The notes: a model not told the origin generated them from the sequence alone. 41,379 bases of DNA from Firmicutes bacterium CAG:341 (GCA_000434995.1 FR895326.1:32041-73419); one strand, 5' to 3'. Shown: positions 25,087-33,363, counted from the stretch's first letter. Program-made: numbers and translations.

Positions 25087-25986
25087 ATGTATCCTATTTT
25101 GCTTACTCTGGGTGAAAATATTGATAAAGTCTTTTCATCCTTTGATTTGTGGGTGTTCCACTTTTTCGGCTCAATGCAATGTACTTTTCTTACATATGTT
25201 GCAAAATTTTTCACAACCTTTGGTGATGAGGGTTTCATTATTCCGCTCGTAGTTTTGGGAATAGTTCTTTGCTTTTTCAAAAGAACAAGGAAGTTTGGTT
25301 TTTCACTTATCATCGCTGTTGTAATCGGCACACTTGTTACCAATATTGTAATTAAGCCTATGGCACTTCGTATAAGGCCATATAACACGCTTCAGGGCAA
25401 CTCTGATTATTGGAATTGGTATATCGGCGCAGGCGCACTCAGCGAAAGCGACTATTCATTCCCGTCGGGCCACACAACAGGTGCTTTTGAAGTTGCTACC
25501 GCTTTATTCCTTTGCTTTAAAAGTGAGAAAAAGAAAATCGCTTATATTTTCCCTGCAATAGCAATTTGCACAATGGGAAGCAGAGTATATCTTATGGTAC
25601 ACTATGCATCAGATGTACTTGCAGGCCTTGTAGTAGGTATCGTTGCCGGAATACTCGGTTACCTTATTGCAAAATTCATTGTTAAGTTTATATTTGAAAA
25701 AACCAAGCTTGATAATATCGACGCCGCAAAGCTTTTCAAAAAATTAACTGAAAAAACCAACGGTAAGCTTGCACCTGTGGCAATAATTCTTGCAGTTGTC
25801 TGCATTTTCCTTTATGCTTTCATTCCAAGCCTTACTGAAGGCGGCGACAAAGCTGTAAGATGCGCATATAATGAAGAATACGATTGCTATAACGAAGCAA
25901 GGGTTGATGATAAAGATTACCCTGCAATTGACGGAAAAAATTATTGCAAAATCCACTGGAAACAATTAAACGATATTAAAGAGTAA
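25087..25986 (+). CDS. PAP2-family membrane phosphatase with Cys/His tail
   Basis: This 299-residue protein contains the full PAP2 catalytic set: K90-x6-R97-P98 (KPMALRIRP), P126-S-G-H129 (FPSGHT), and S165-R166-x5-H172-x3-D176 (GSRVYLMVHYASD). It has about six membrane segments. Such enzymes dephosphorylate undecaprenyl pyrophosphate, phosphatidate or similar lipids. After the last membrane segment (about residue 246) there are roughly 45 soluble residues with C-x7-C-x19-C-x2-H, ending in NYCKIHWKQ, which resembles a small zinc-binding knuckle and is not part of the usual family. GGAGG precedes ATG 25087; a TTG frame from 25069 overlaps that site. Confidence 0.9.
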   Translation: MYPILLTLGENIDKVFSSFDLWVFHFFGSMQCTFLTYVAKFFTTFGDEGFIIPLVVLGIVLCFFKRTRKFGFSLIIAVVIGTLVTNIVIKPMALRIRPYNTLQGNSDYWNWYIGAGALSESDYSFPSGHTTGAFEVATALFLCFKSEKKKIAYIFPAIAICTMGSRVYLMVHYASDVLAGLVVGIVAGILGYLIAKFIVKFIFEKTKLDNIDAAKLFKKLTEKTNGKLAPVAIILAVVCIFLYAFIPSLTEGGDKAVRCAYNEEYDCYNEARVDDKDYPAIDGKNYCKIHWKQLNDIKE

Positions 25987-25997
25987 TTAAAAAAATT

Positions 25998-26033
25998 AAG
26001 CCGATATTCCCAAAGCGGAATATCGGCTTTTGT
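25998..26033. terminator. Bidirectional intrinsic terminator
   Basis: AAGCCGATATTCC and GGAATATCGGCTT form a perfect stem around CAAAGC. T-rich runs on both sides serve the converging PAP2 and symporter genes. Confidence 0.93.
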
Positions 26034-26044
26034 TATATCATATT

Positions 26045-27469
26045 TTACTTTCTGCGTGATGCAAGATCAGATGAAATCTTTGCTTTCTTTTCGCCTACTA
26101 TATCATACTTAAACATAGGAACGATTGAAAGAAGAGCAAGTATACCCGGAAGTGCAGTATAAGCAAAGAAGATAATATCTTTAGTCTTGGTTGTAAATGT
26201 ACCTGCCGAAAGAGATTCATAATAGCCTGATTTTTGAACAAAGATAAGGCCTACTGCTGTGCCGAGTGCAAGGCAAACCTTAATAGTAAGAGTAAGGATT
26301 GAGTAGCAAGCACCCTCCATACGCTTACCTGTTTCATGCTCGTAATAATCAACTGTGTCTGCTGTCATAATCATCGGCATAAGAGTGACTGCACCAAACT
26401 GCAAACCGATAAGGAAAAGTGACGCATAGAAAAGAACGGTAAGCACCATATTTTTAGGTGATTGGAACCAGAAGTGGCCGATTACAAATGAGAAAACAGA
26501 AGCGGCAAAGCCATAAACCGAAAGAAGAATATACGCATTTCTTTCATTAAGCTTTTTAATAAGAAGCGGGCAAAGAGCCATACTTATCATTGAGCCGACT
26601 GCTGTAACAATACCCAAAACAGCCACAAGGTTTTGGCTGCCTAATATAACTGTTGCTGCCTGAACCTGAATACCCATTGCCATCTGCCTGCCGAAGCCGA
26701 GGAAATAAGAAATAATAACAAGCATAAAAGGTTTATTATTCTTAAGTGCGGCAACCATATCTTTAAAAGTTGTTTTTTCCTGTGCTGTGTTTGTTACTCT
26801 CTCTTTATTTATAATAGGGATAAGAGCGAATAAAACGCAGCCCAAAATTGCGGTTAAAAGGGCTGTGAAAAAATACTCTGTGCTAATCATAGGAGTGTCG
26901 GTTTCTCCGCTTTTAACAAATACCTTTGAACCGCCCGGAATAATAAGGCATACGATAGGAACGATTACAACGCAAGCTGAAAAACCTACCTGTTTAAAAG
27001 TATTTGAAATTGAAACAACATTTGTTCTTTCAGTTGGGTTAGGTGTTAAAACCGAAGCAATACCCTGTGACGGAACATCACCCATAGTCATCGCAATACT
27101 CCAAACAAGATATGTAAGGAATATCCAAACATAAAGGCCGACGCCCTTAAAAGGAACTTTAACAAAAACAATTGCGGTAAAAATAAGAAGCGGTGCAATT
27201 GAATATAAAATCATTGATTTGAATTTGCCAAGCTTGCTGTGTGAGCGGTCAACAAGGTTACCTACAACCGGGTCGGCAACTGCCGATACGATTTTTGCAA
27301 CTAAAATAAGAATTGCAACCAAGCTTACATTTGCCCCGAGTATCGAACCGTCAAATTCTGCCTGATATGAATTAAGAAGCCCAACTATTGCCTGAAAGCC
27401 GAAAAGGCCGAGCGAATATGCCGCTACTTCTTTAAACGACATATGTTTTGTTTTTGTAATATCTTCCAT
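26045..27469 (-). CDS. GPH-family (MelB-like) sugar:cation symporter
   Basis: This 474-residue protein has 12 predicted membrane segments and the glycoside-pentoside-hexuronide symporter pattern: an N-terminal ADPVVGNLVDRSHSKLGKF loop (the family's D-x-x-x-G-x-x-x-D-R motif) and a GDVPSQGIASVLTPNPTERT loop. It probably imports a glycoside or pentoside with Na+ or H+. The longer frame begins at a TTG overlapping the GGAGG site, so ATG 27469 (MEDITKTKHMS) is used. The substrate is unknown; glycosidase genes further right make oligosaccharide uptake plausible. Confidence 0.85.
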   Translation of the reverse strand: MEDITKTKHMSFKEVAAYSLGLFGFQAIVGLLNSYQAEFDGSILGANVSLVAILILVAKIVSAVADPVVGNLVDRSHSKLGKFKSMILYSIAPLLIFTAIVFVKVPFKGVGLYVWIFLTYLVWSIAMTMGDVPSQGIASVLTPNPTERTNVVSISNTFKQVGFSACVVIVPIVCLIIPGGSKVFVKSGETDTPMISTEYFFTALLTAILGCVLFALIPIINKERVTNTAQEKTTFKDMVAALKNNKPFMLVIISYFLGFGRQMAMGIQVQAATVILGSQNLVAVLGIVTAVGSMISMALCPLLIKKLNERNAYILLSVYGFAASVFSFVIGHFWFQSPKNMVLTVLFYASLFLIGLQFGAVTLMPMIMTADTVDYYEHETGKRMEGACYSILTLTIKVCLALGTAVGLIFVQKSGYYESLSAGTFTTKTKDIIFFAYTALPGILALLSIVPMFKYDIVGEKKAKISSDLASRRK

Positions 27470-27500
27470 AATTACCTCCAAAAAAGATATTTAAAGCATA

Positions 27501-27540
27501 AAAGGGCGGAAGCATCACCATTGATACTTCTACCCTTTTT
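27501..27540 (-). terminator. Imperfect terminator between SDR and symporter genes
   Basis: AAAAGGG-cg-GAAG-c-ATCA pairs with TGAT-a-CTTC-ta-CCCTTTT with small internal loops. On the minus strand it follows the SDR gene and precedes the symporter start, so it may end or attenuate transcription between them. Confidence 0.6.
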
Positions 27541-27551
27541 AAACAATCTAA

Positions 27552-28409
27552 TCAATCATCGAATACTTCGCTGAAAAGGTCAATATCAGCCATCTTCATA
27601 ATTGCAGAGAAAAGCTCTGAACCTGCAACAGGAAGAAGCCTGTTAAATATTGACATTGCGTGTGCATCTAAACCGTGAACCATCATTGGCCTTTTATGCT
27701 CAATACCGAACATAATCATTTTAACCATAAGGTCACAATCAGTTGAAATCATATCCATAACCTTTTGGCCCTTACCGCCTGCATTAGACTGGTCACGGAA
27801 AATATCTGTTTTAGTAAAGCCAGGGCATACAAGGCCAACATAGCACTTACCCTTGAATTCAACCCTAAGTGCTTCAGTGAAGCCCTTGAGTGCTGCCTTT
27901 GATGAACTGTACATTGATGTACCTGCCAAAGTCATAAGAGCGGCAGATGAATCAACATTGATGATACCTGGATCATCCTGAGTTAAAAGAACAGGTAAAA
28001 ATGTTTTAACACCGTAAACACAAGAATAGAAATTGATGTTCATTGCTTTTTCAATTTCTTCATATGAATATCTGTCAAATCTCTTAAATTTAGGAAGAAT
28101 ACCTGCGTTGTTAACAAGAACTGAAGGAACAATGCCCTCTTCTTCAAGCTCACTTGCAAAACTTTCCCAAGCTTCTCTTGATGATACATCAAAAAGCTTG
28201 TAAGAAAATTGGTCTTTATACATAGGACCGAGTTCTTCAATAAATTTAAGCATTTTTGCTTCATTTCGTGCAACACCTACAACACGGCAGTTATGCTTTT
28301 TAATAAGTGTAGCTGCAATGCCTGCGCCCATACCGCCGGAAGCACCTGTAACAATTACAGTTTTACCGTTGAGCCAGTCACCGCAAAGAGCTTTAGTATA
28401 ATCACTCAT
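27552..28409 (-). CDS. Short-chain dehydrogenase/reductase
   Basis: This 285-residue classical SDR has GKTVIVTGASGGMGAGIAA for cofactor binding, VLVNNAGILP, an active-site serine (NVDSSAALM) and Y-x3-K (MYSSSKAALKGF). After the core, VCPGFTKTDIF shows the usual PG motif. The C-terminal segment is longer than in 250-residue SDRs. GGAGGA with ATG 28409 sets the start; the longer frame adds an unlikely leader. The substrate is unknown. It is expressed from its own promoter with an operator-like repeat in the spacer. Confidence 0.88.
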   Translation of the reverse strand: MSDYTKALCGDWLNGKTVIVTGASGGMGAGIAATLIKKHNCRVVGVARNEAKMLKFIEELGPMYKDQFSYKLFDVSSREAWESFASELEEEGIVPSVLVNNAGILPKFKRFDRYSYEEIEKAMNINFYSCVYGVKTFLPVLLTQDDPGIINVDSSAALMTLAGTSMYSSSKAALKGFTEALRVEFKGKCYVGLVCPGFTKTDIFRDQSNAGGKGQKVMDMISTDCDLMVKMIMFGIEHKRPMMVHGLDAHAMSIFNRLLPVAGSELFSAIMKMADIDLFSEVFDD

Positions 28410-28443
28410 AAATAGTTGTCCTCCTATTTCAAAATACTTAATT

Positions 28444-28472
28444 ATTATACAATAGTTTTTAAAACTAATCAA
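28444..28472 (-). promoter_or_regulatory. Promoter of the SDR gene with an internal palindrome
   Basis: On the minus strand TTGATT (28467-28472), 17 nt, TATAAT (28444-28449). The spacer region holds the inverted repeat TAGTTTT-T-AAAACTA (28453-28467), a good place for a repressor to block RNA polymerase. Confidence 0.7.
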
Positions 28473-28520
28473 TAGCTTTTGTTCTAATTTTTTACAGCAA
28501 AAAAGATAGGTACAAATCTA

Positions 28521-28552
28521 TTGTAAACCTATTGCAATATTTTAGTTGACAA
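28521..28552 (+). promoter_or_regulatory. BirA-type biotin operator
   Basis: TTGTAAACC (28521-28529), 14 nt, then AGTTGACAA (28544-28552). The known BirA signal is TTGTAAACC-N14/15-GGTTTACAA, so the left half matches exactly and the right half at 7 of 9 positions with the right spacing. It overlaps the -35 of the bioY promoter, which predicts repression when biotin is plentiful. Confidence 0.82.
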
Positions 28553-28574
28553 TAAAGTTCTTTGGTGGCATAAT
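28546..28574 (+). promoter_or_regulatory. bioY promoter
   Basis: TTGACA (28546-28551), 17-nt spacer, TGG plus CATAAT (28569-28574). The -35 is inside the BirA-type operator. Confidence 0.8.
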
Positions 28575-28607
28575 CATTAAGAAAATTTATTATTGAAAGG
28601 CAAAATT

Positions 28608-29177
28608 ATGAGCGAAACAACTAATCAAAATTCAAACACAAAAAACAGAAACAAAATTTTAAGCATTGTATATATTGGCATATCAGCGGCACTGATTGCA
28701 GTCTGCTCCTGGATTCAAATTCCGCTTACAGTTCCTATCACATTGCAAACTATGGGCGTATGCCTTATTTCAGGCCTTTTAGGTTTTAAGCGCGGTACAC
28801 TTGCTACACTTGTTTACATTCTTTTAGGTGCAATCGGTGTTCCTGTATTTGCAGGCTTTTCGGGCGGACTTGCAGTAATCCTCGGTTCAACCGGCGGATA
28901 CATCATCGGTTTCATATTCACAGCGTTGATTGTAGGCTTTGTATCTGATAAATTCAAGGGCAAGCTTATTCCTCTTATTATATCAATGGTAATAGGAATT
29001 CTTGTTTGCTATGCTTTCGGTACAGCTTGGTTTGCTGTGGTATATAACAGAGCAAACGAGCCTGCTTCACTTGCTACCATTCTTGGCTGGTGCGTAACTC
29101 CGTTTTTAATTCCTGACGCTGTTAAAATCGTTATTGCTGCAATACTTACCAACAGGCTTAAGAAATTTATAAAATAA
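28608..29177 (+). CDS. bioY: BioY biotin transporter substrate-binding membrane subunit
   Basis: This 189-residue protein has the BioY pattern: an initial membrane helix, then IQIPLTVPITLQTMGVCLISG, GFKRGTLATLVYILLGAIGVPVFAGFSGG in two parts, and STGGYIIGF. About six membrane segments are predicted. BioY is the S component of an ECF-type biotin importer; no BioM/BioN or EcfAAT genes lie in the window, so it probably uses a shared ECF module encoded elsewhere. GAAAGG lies before ATG 28608. The BirA-type operator upstream supports the biotin assignment independently. Confidence 0.94.
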   Translation: MSETTNQNSNTKNRNKILSIVYIGISAALIAVCSWIQIPLTVPITLQTMGVCLISGLLGFKRGTLATLVYILLGAIGVPVFAGFSGGLAVILGSTGGYIIGFIFTALIVGFVSDKFKGKLIPLIISMVIGILVCYAFGTAWFAVVYNRANEPASLATILGWCVTPFLIPDAVKIVIAAILTNRLKKFIK

Positions 29178-29179
29178 GT

Positions 29180-29488
29180 ATGGAAATAAGATACCACCAT
29201 ATTTTATGCCTGCCGCGATTTCAGGGAAAAGGATACAGCGCAGACTTTTGCAAAAATATGGCAAATGTTAAAAAGAGATATAATAATGAAAAAATATCTT
29301 TTGTTGAACGGTGCGATGAAGTTTGCGCCCACTGCCCAAATAACAAAATGGGCAAGTGCGAGGAAGAAGAAAAAGTAAAAAGTTACGACAAAAAGGTTAA
29401 AGAGCTAATATCCCTTGGCAAAAAGCCAACACCTAAAGAAGTTTGCAGTGACTGCAAATGGTATTATATCTGTAAAAATATTGAATAA
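29180..29488 (+). CDS. DUF1284-like cysteine-rich protein
   Basis: This 102-residue protein begins EIRYHHILCLPRFQGKGYS and carries cysteines in VCAHCPNN, MGKCEEEEKV and EVCSDCKWYYICK. This agrees with the DUF1284 family, proposed to bind iron-sulfur or metal. Its ATG lies 2 nt after the bioY stop, so it is probably translated from the same mRNA and should share biotin control if the operator works. There is no strong ribosome binding site of its own. Function unknown. Confidence 0.82.
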   Translation: MEIRYHHILCLPRFQGKGYSADFCKNMANVKKRYNNEKISFVERCDEVCAHCPNNKMGKCEEEEKVKSYDKKVKELISLGKKPTPKEVCSDCKWYYICKNIE

Positions 29489-29491
29489 CTA

Positions 29492-29520
29492 TTGAAAAAC
29501 GCATAGCTATATAGTAGAAT
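29492..29520 (+). promoter_or_regulatory. Promoter of the GH43 gene
   Basis: TTGAAA (29492-29497), 17-nt spacer, TAGAAT (29515-29520), about 30 bp before the GH43 start. Confidence 0.65.
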
Positions 29521-29549
29521 TAAACCATTAAATTTATAGGAGATTTGCT

Positions 29550-30503
29550 ATGCATTTACTTGAAATAGACAAAGAAAATTATATAGGTCAGGCTGACCCG
29601 TTTATTTTTGAATCAAACGGTAAATTTTATATCTACACCACGGGTGATGACGGAATTTACGCTTATGAGGCTGATGACCTTTTCGGCAAATGGAACTTTT
29701 ACGGCAGAGTTTTCACATATGACGGAAACAATGTTCATGATTTCTGGGCGCCTAGTGTAATTGAACTTGACGGTACATATTATATGTACTGCTCATTTGA
29801 ATATTTTGATGATGAGCCTGATAAAGGCGGACATCATCAGGCAATGTTCGTTTCAAGTTCAAAAAATCCGCTCGGCCCTTTTGAAAACGCAAAGCAGCTT
29901 TTGCACCCGTTTTCAATTGATTCTCATGTAGTTAAAAATGAAAGCGGCTTGTTTATTTTTTATTCCACAAATACTTTTGAAGGGGAAAGGCCGGGTACAT
30001 ACATCGTTTGTGACCGCCTTTTAACACCTGAAAAGGCAGAGGGCAAGCCTGTTACAATGCTGACACCTACACTTGATGAAGATATTTATATGCGTGACAG
30101 ATATAAAAAAGGCGAAAATTGGCACACCATTGAAGGCGCATTCTATTTTAAAGAGGGCGATTGGCAATACCTTATGTATTCGGGCAACTGCTATTTGCAG
30201 CCTACTTATTATATCGGCTATGCACGAGCAAAGACTGATGAAACCGACCTTACAAAAATCAAATTTGAAAAATATCCTGATGAAAACACATATCACCCGG
30301 TTATGAAAGCAAATGAATTTGAAGAAGGCACGGGCCACCATTCAATGATTAAATATAAAGGCCAGTGGTATGCAATATATCACGCAAGGGATATTGAAGA
30401 TGACGGACTTGCAGGCGACAGGCGAAACGCAAGAATTTGCAAGCTCAATGTAAATGACGGAATAATCACCGCCGAAAATATAAAGACCATATATAATGGA
30501 TAA
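29550..30503 (+). CDS. GH43-like glycosidase (arabinofuranosidase/xylosidase type)
   Basis: This 317-residue protein is a single five-bladed beta-propeller of the GH43 type. The three expected acidic residues are visible: the base Asp in GQADPFIFE (about residue 16), the modulating Asp in PFSIDSHVV (about 130), and the acid Glu in WHTIEGAFYF (about 194). No signal peptide is seen, so it probably acts inside the cell on imported oligosaccharides. An AGGAG site is present. Whether it releases arabinose, xylose or galactose cannot be told by eye. Confidence 0.87.
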   Translation: MHLLEIDKENYIGQADPFIFESNGKFYIYTTGDDGIYAYEADDLFGKWNFYGRVFTYDGNNVHDFWAPSVIELDGTYYMYCSFEYFDDEPDKGGHHQAMFVSSSKNPLGPFENAKQLLHPFSIDSHVVKNESGLFIFYSTNTFEGERPGTYIVCDRLLTPEKAEGKPVTMLTPTLDEDIYMRDRYKKGENWHTIEGAFYFKEGDWQYLMYSGNCYLQPTYYIGYARAKTDETDLTKIKFEKYPDENTYHPVMKANEFEEGTGHHSMIKYKGQWYAIYHARDIEDDGLAGDRRNARICKLNVNDGIITAENIKTIYNG

Positions 30504-30524
30504 ATTGCATAAAGAAACAATGAA

Positions 30525-30566
30525 AAAAACCCTCTTGATGTATTTTCTGCATCAAGAGGGTTTTTA
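30525..30566. terminator. Bidirectional intrinsic terminator
   Basis: AAACCCTCTTGATG and CATCAAGAGGGTTT form a perfect stem flanked by A- and T-tracts, between the converging GH43 and pnp genes. Confidence 0.95.
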
Positions 30567-30595
30567 TATAGTGTTTGATTTTTATAAAAGCTTAA

Positions 30596-32788
30596 TTACT
30601 TTCTGTTATTGTCGCGTCTGTGATTATCTCTGCGCGGCTTTCTTGGTGTTTCGTCAATTTCGTTTTCAGGTGTCATTCCCTCAAGTTCAATTAAAGCATC
30701 TCTTCTTGAAAGATTGATTCTGCCCTGATCGTCAATTTCAATGCATTTAACGATTACTGAATCGCCTACATTTACTACATCTTCAACCTTTTCTGTTCTC
30801 TTAACATCAAGGCGTGAAATGTGAACAAGGCCTTCCTTACCCGGTGCGATTTCAACAAATGCGCCGAAGTTCATAATTCTTGTTACAACACCGTTGTAGA
30901 ATGAGCCGACTTCAGGATCGGTAGCAATAAGCTTAACGATTTCAACAGCACCCTGGCACTTTTCAGCGTCAACACCGCTGATGAATACTCTTCCGTCTTC
31001 TTCAATGTTGATTTTAACATCGTAGTCAGCTTGGATTTCCTGAATTACCTTGCCGCCCTTACCGATAACATCACCAATCTTATCAGGATTGATAGAAAGA
31101 GTGTACATTTTAGGAGCGTACTTTGAAAGTTCTTTTCTCGGTTCGCTGATGCAAGGAAGCATAATTTCATCAAGAATGTAATTTCTTGCTTTGTGTGTTT
31201 TAGCAAAAGCTTCTTTAATGATTTCAGGTGTAAGACCGTGTACTTTAAGGTCCATTTGAATTGCTGTGATACCCTTTTTAGTACCTGCAACCTTGAAGTC
31301 CATATCGCCATAGAAATCTTCAAGTCCCTGAATATCAACCATAGTCATAAAGTCACCGTATACACCCTCATCACCTGTGATAAGACCGCAGCTGATACCT
31401 GCAACAGGTGCTTTAATAGGCACACCGGCAGCCATAAGTGAAAGTGTTGAGCCGCAGATTGAACCCTGTGAGGTTGAACCGTTTGATGAAAGAACTTCAG
31501 ATACAACTCTGATTGCATATGGGAATTCATCAACAGACGGAAGAACAGGAACAAGTGCTTTTTCTGCAAGTGCACCGTGGCCGATTTCTCTTCTGCCAGG
31601 GCCTCTTGAAGGCTTTGTTTCACCTACTGAATATGATGGGAAGTTGTAATGGTGGATATATCTCTTTTCTGTTTGCTCGTCAAGTCCGTCAAGAAGCTGT
31701 GCGTCTGACATTGGGCCGAGTGTTGTAACAGAAAGAACCTGAGTTTGTCCTCTTGTGAAAAGGCCTGAACCGTGAGCTCTTGCAAGAAGGTCAATTTCGG
31801 CATTAAGCGGACGAATTTCATCAATTCCTCTGCCGTCAACTCTCTTATGCTCATCTTTAAGCCAAGCACGAACAACATGCTTTTGAACAAGGTACATAAT
31901 TTCTTCAATCTTGCCCTCGTTACCCTCAAATCTTTCGTCAAACTTTTCGTGAACAGCGTTATAAATAGGAAGAAGAGCTTCATCACGAACAAGCTTATCA
32001 TCAGTGTCAAGTGCTTTCTTAACATCTTCAATGCAGAAATCTTCGATTTCTTTCATAATTTCAGGGTCCGGGTCAGATGATTCATAAGCAAATTTAGGCT
32101 TGCCTACTTCATCTACAATACCTTGAATGAATTTAACAATCTTCTTATTTTCTTCATGACCTGCCATGATTGCATTGAACATAGTGTCATCATCAATTTC
32201 GTTACCGCCTGCTTCAATCATAGCTACAAGGTCAGCAGTTGATGCAACGGTAAGTGTAAGGTCAGTCTTTGCTCTTTGCTCAAGTGTTGGGTTAATAACG
32301 ATTTCACCGTCAACAATGCCTACATTTACAGATGAAATAGGGCCGTCCCAAGGAATATCTGAAATAGCAATTGCGGCAGATACACCGATTGCTGCTGTGA
32401 TTTCAGGTGAGCAGTCAGGGTCAACAGACATTACTGTTGCTACAACTGAGCAGTCATTTCTTAAATCTTTTGGGAAAAGCGGACGGATTGGGCGGTCAAT
32501 GCAACGGGAAGTAAGAATAGCTTTTTCACCGGCTCTGCCCTCTCTGCGAAGGAATGAACCCGGAATCTTACCTACTGCATACATCTTTTCTTCATAATCA
32601 ACTGAAAGTGGGAAGAAATCAACGCCCTCGCGTGGCTTTGCAGAAGCAGTTACTGTGCAAAGAACTTCTGTTTCACCGTAACGAGCCATAATAGCGGCAT
32701 TTGCAAGGCCTGCCATTTTGCCGGTTTCAAGTGTAAGCTTTCTGCCTGCAAGTTCAGTTTCCCAAACTTTAAAATTCTTGAAAAACAT
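30596..32788 (-). CDS. pnp: Polyribonucleotide nucleotidyltransferase (PNPase)
   Basis: This 730-residue protein has both RNase PH-like domains (first at about 10-230, second at about 320-540). A KH domain (KIGDVIGKGGKVIQEI near 565) and an S1 domain (GAFVEIAPGKEGLVHIS near 640) follow, and the tail is basic (RRDNHRRDNN). The conserved FFPLSVDYEEKMYAVGKIPG stretch and GTSSFQGS-like GSTSQGSICGSTLSLMAAG are present. It degrades RNA 3' to 5' using phosphate. It lies downstream of rpsO on the same strand, the widely conserved order, with ATGAGG before the start and a long hairpin in its leader. Confidence 0.98.
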   Translation of the reverse strand: MFFKNFKVWETELAGRKLTLETGKMAGLANAAIMARYGETEVLCTVTASAKPREGVDFFPLSVDYEEKMYAVGKIPGSFLRREGRAGEKAILTSRCIDRPIRPLFPKDLRNDCSVVATVMSVDPDCSPEITAAIGVSAAIAISDIPWDGPISSVNVGIVDGEIVINPTLEQRAKTDLTLTVASTADLVAMIEAGGNEIDDDTMFNAIMAGHEENKKIVKFIQGIVDEVGKPKFAYESSDPDPEIMKEIEDFCIEDVKKALDTDDKLVRDEALLPIYNAVHEKFDERFEGNEGKIEEIMYLVQKHVVRAWLKDEHKRVDGRGIDEIRPLNAEIDLLARAHGSGLFTRGQTQVLSVTTLGPMSDAQLLDGLDEQTEKRYIHHYNFPSYSVGETKPSRGPGRREIGHGALAEKALVPVLPSVDEFPYAIRVVSEVLSSNGSTSQGSICGSTLSLMAAGVPIKAPVAGISCGLITGDEGVYGDFMTMVDIQGLEDFYGDMDFKVAGTKKGITAIQMDLKVHGLTPEIIKEAFAKTHKARNYILDEIMLPCISEPRKELSKYAPKMYTLSINPDKIGDVIGKGGKVIQEIQADYDVKINIEEDGRVFISGVDAEKCQGAVEIVKLIATDPEVGSFYNGVVTRIMNFGAFVEIAPGKEGLVHISRLDVKRTEKVEDVVNVGDSVIVKCIEIDDQGRINLSRRDALIELEGMTPENEIDETPRKPRRDNHRRDNNRK

Positions 32789-32830
32789 TTTAGTTAATAC
32801 CTCATTTCTTTAAATAATAATTATTTAATC

Positions 32831-32912
32831 AAGGAGGTGCAATAGTAATAAACCCAATATATAAAAGCTATATTTACATACTCGGTTTACTACTATTGTA
32901 TGCTCCCTCCTT
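32831..32912 (-). promoter_or_regulatory. Long hairpin in the rpsO-pnp intercistronic leader
   Basis: Arms 32884-32912 and 32831-32854 pair as 7 bp (AAGGAGG/CCTCCTT) plus 14 bp (AATAGTAGTAAACC with its partner), with an 8-by-3 internal loop and a 29-nt apical loop. The single imperfect position is a G-U pair in the minus-strand RNA but a mismatch on the plus strand, which points to a function in the rpsO-pnp transcript. In E. coli the pnp leader hairpin is cut by RNase III in PNPase autoregulation; a similar role is inferred. Confidence 0.7.
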
Positions 32913-32915
32913 AGA

Positions 32916-32963
32916 TTACAAAAAAGTAAACAAGGCAAGCAGTGACCGTAGCCATTGCTTGCC
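32916..32963 (-). terminator. Likely terminator or attenuator after rpsO
   Basis: On the minus strand GGCAAGCA and TGCTTGCC pair (with partial extension) around a 14-nt centre, followed by TTGTTTACTTTTTTG. It lies 12 nt after the rpsO stop and would reduce readthrough into pnp. Confidence 0.75.
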
Positions 32964-32974
32964 TAAGTGACAAA

Positions 32975-33250
32975 TTATCTGTCGAGTGTATCACGGATGC
33001 CAAGCTTTTTGATAAGAGCACGGTATCTTTCAATATCCTTATTGTAAAGGTATACGAGAAGGTTTCTTCTGTGACCTACCATCTTTAAAAGACCTCTTCT
33101 TGAATGATGGTCTTTCTTGTGTACCTTAAGATGCTCTGTAAGCTCGTTGATTCTTGTAGTAAGAACTGCAACCTGAACTTCCGGTGAACCTGTGTCACCC
33201 TCGTGTGTAGCATACTCTTTGATAATTGCTTGCTTTTCAGCCTGTGTCAT
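32975..33250 (-). CDS. rpsO: Ribosomal protein S15
   Basis: This 91-residue protein matches S15 along its length: GDTGSPEVQVAVLTTRINELTEHL split by the known helix turn, then HKKDHHSRRGLLKMVGHRRNLL and the YRALIKKLGIR end. S15 binds the 16S rRNA central domain. A longer frame starts with GTG inside the GAGGTG ribosome binding site, so ATG 33250 (MTQAEKQ) is chosen. Confidence 0.98.
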   Translation of the reverse strand: MTQAEKQAIIKEYATHEGDTGSPEVQVAVLTTRINELTEHLKVHKKDHHSRRGLLKMVGHRRNLLVYLYNKDIERYRALIKKLGIRDTLDR

Positions 33251-33360
33251 AATTTTCACCTCATTTTAATATTTTACTGCACTGCGCAAAACTCAGTAAC
33301 GGGCAGGTGAATACTGCTCGGCAGTCAAACCCCGAAACCGTGTAATTCGTTTACAGCGAA
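33251..33360 (-). promoter_or_regulatory. rpsO 5' leader, candidate S15 autoregulatory RNA
   Basis: The predicted leader of about 105 nt is unusually GC-rich for this window and contains short hairpins such as ACTGC-CGA-GCAGT and several partly complementary segments up to the ribosome binding site. S15 represses its own mRNA through structured leaders in several bacteria. I cannot assign a known structural class by eye. Confidence 0.4.
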
Positions 33361-33363
33361 AAG

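Noticed and set aside
28450..28534. Four CAATAG/CTATTG hexamers in the SDR-bioY intergenic region as a regulator array
   Set aside because: Two lie within or beside the palindrome and BirA site already explained, the spacings differ, and short AT-rich hexamers arise easily by chance.
30496..30717. Small plus-strand ORF across the GH43-pnp junction
   Set aside because: It runs through a bidirectional terminator and the antisense of the pnp 3' end, with no ribosome binding site or recognisable domain.
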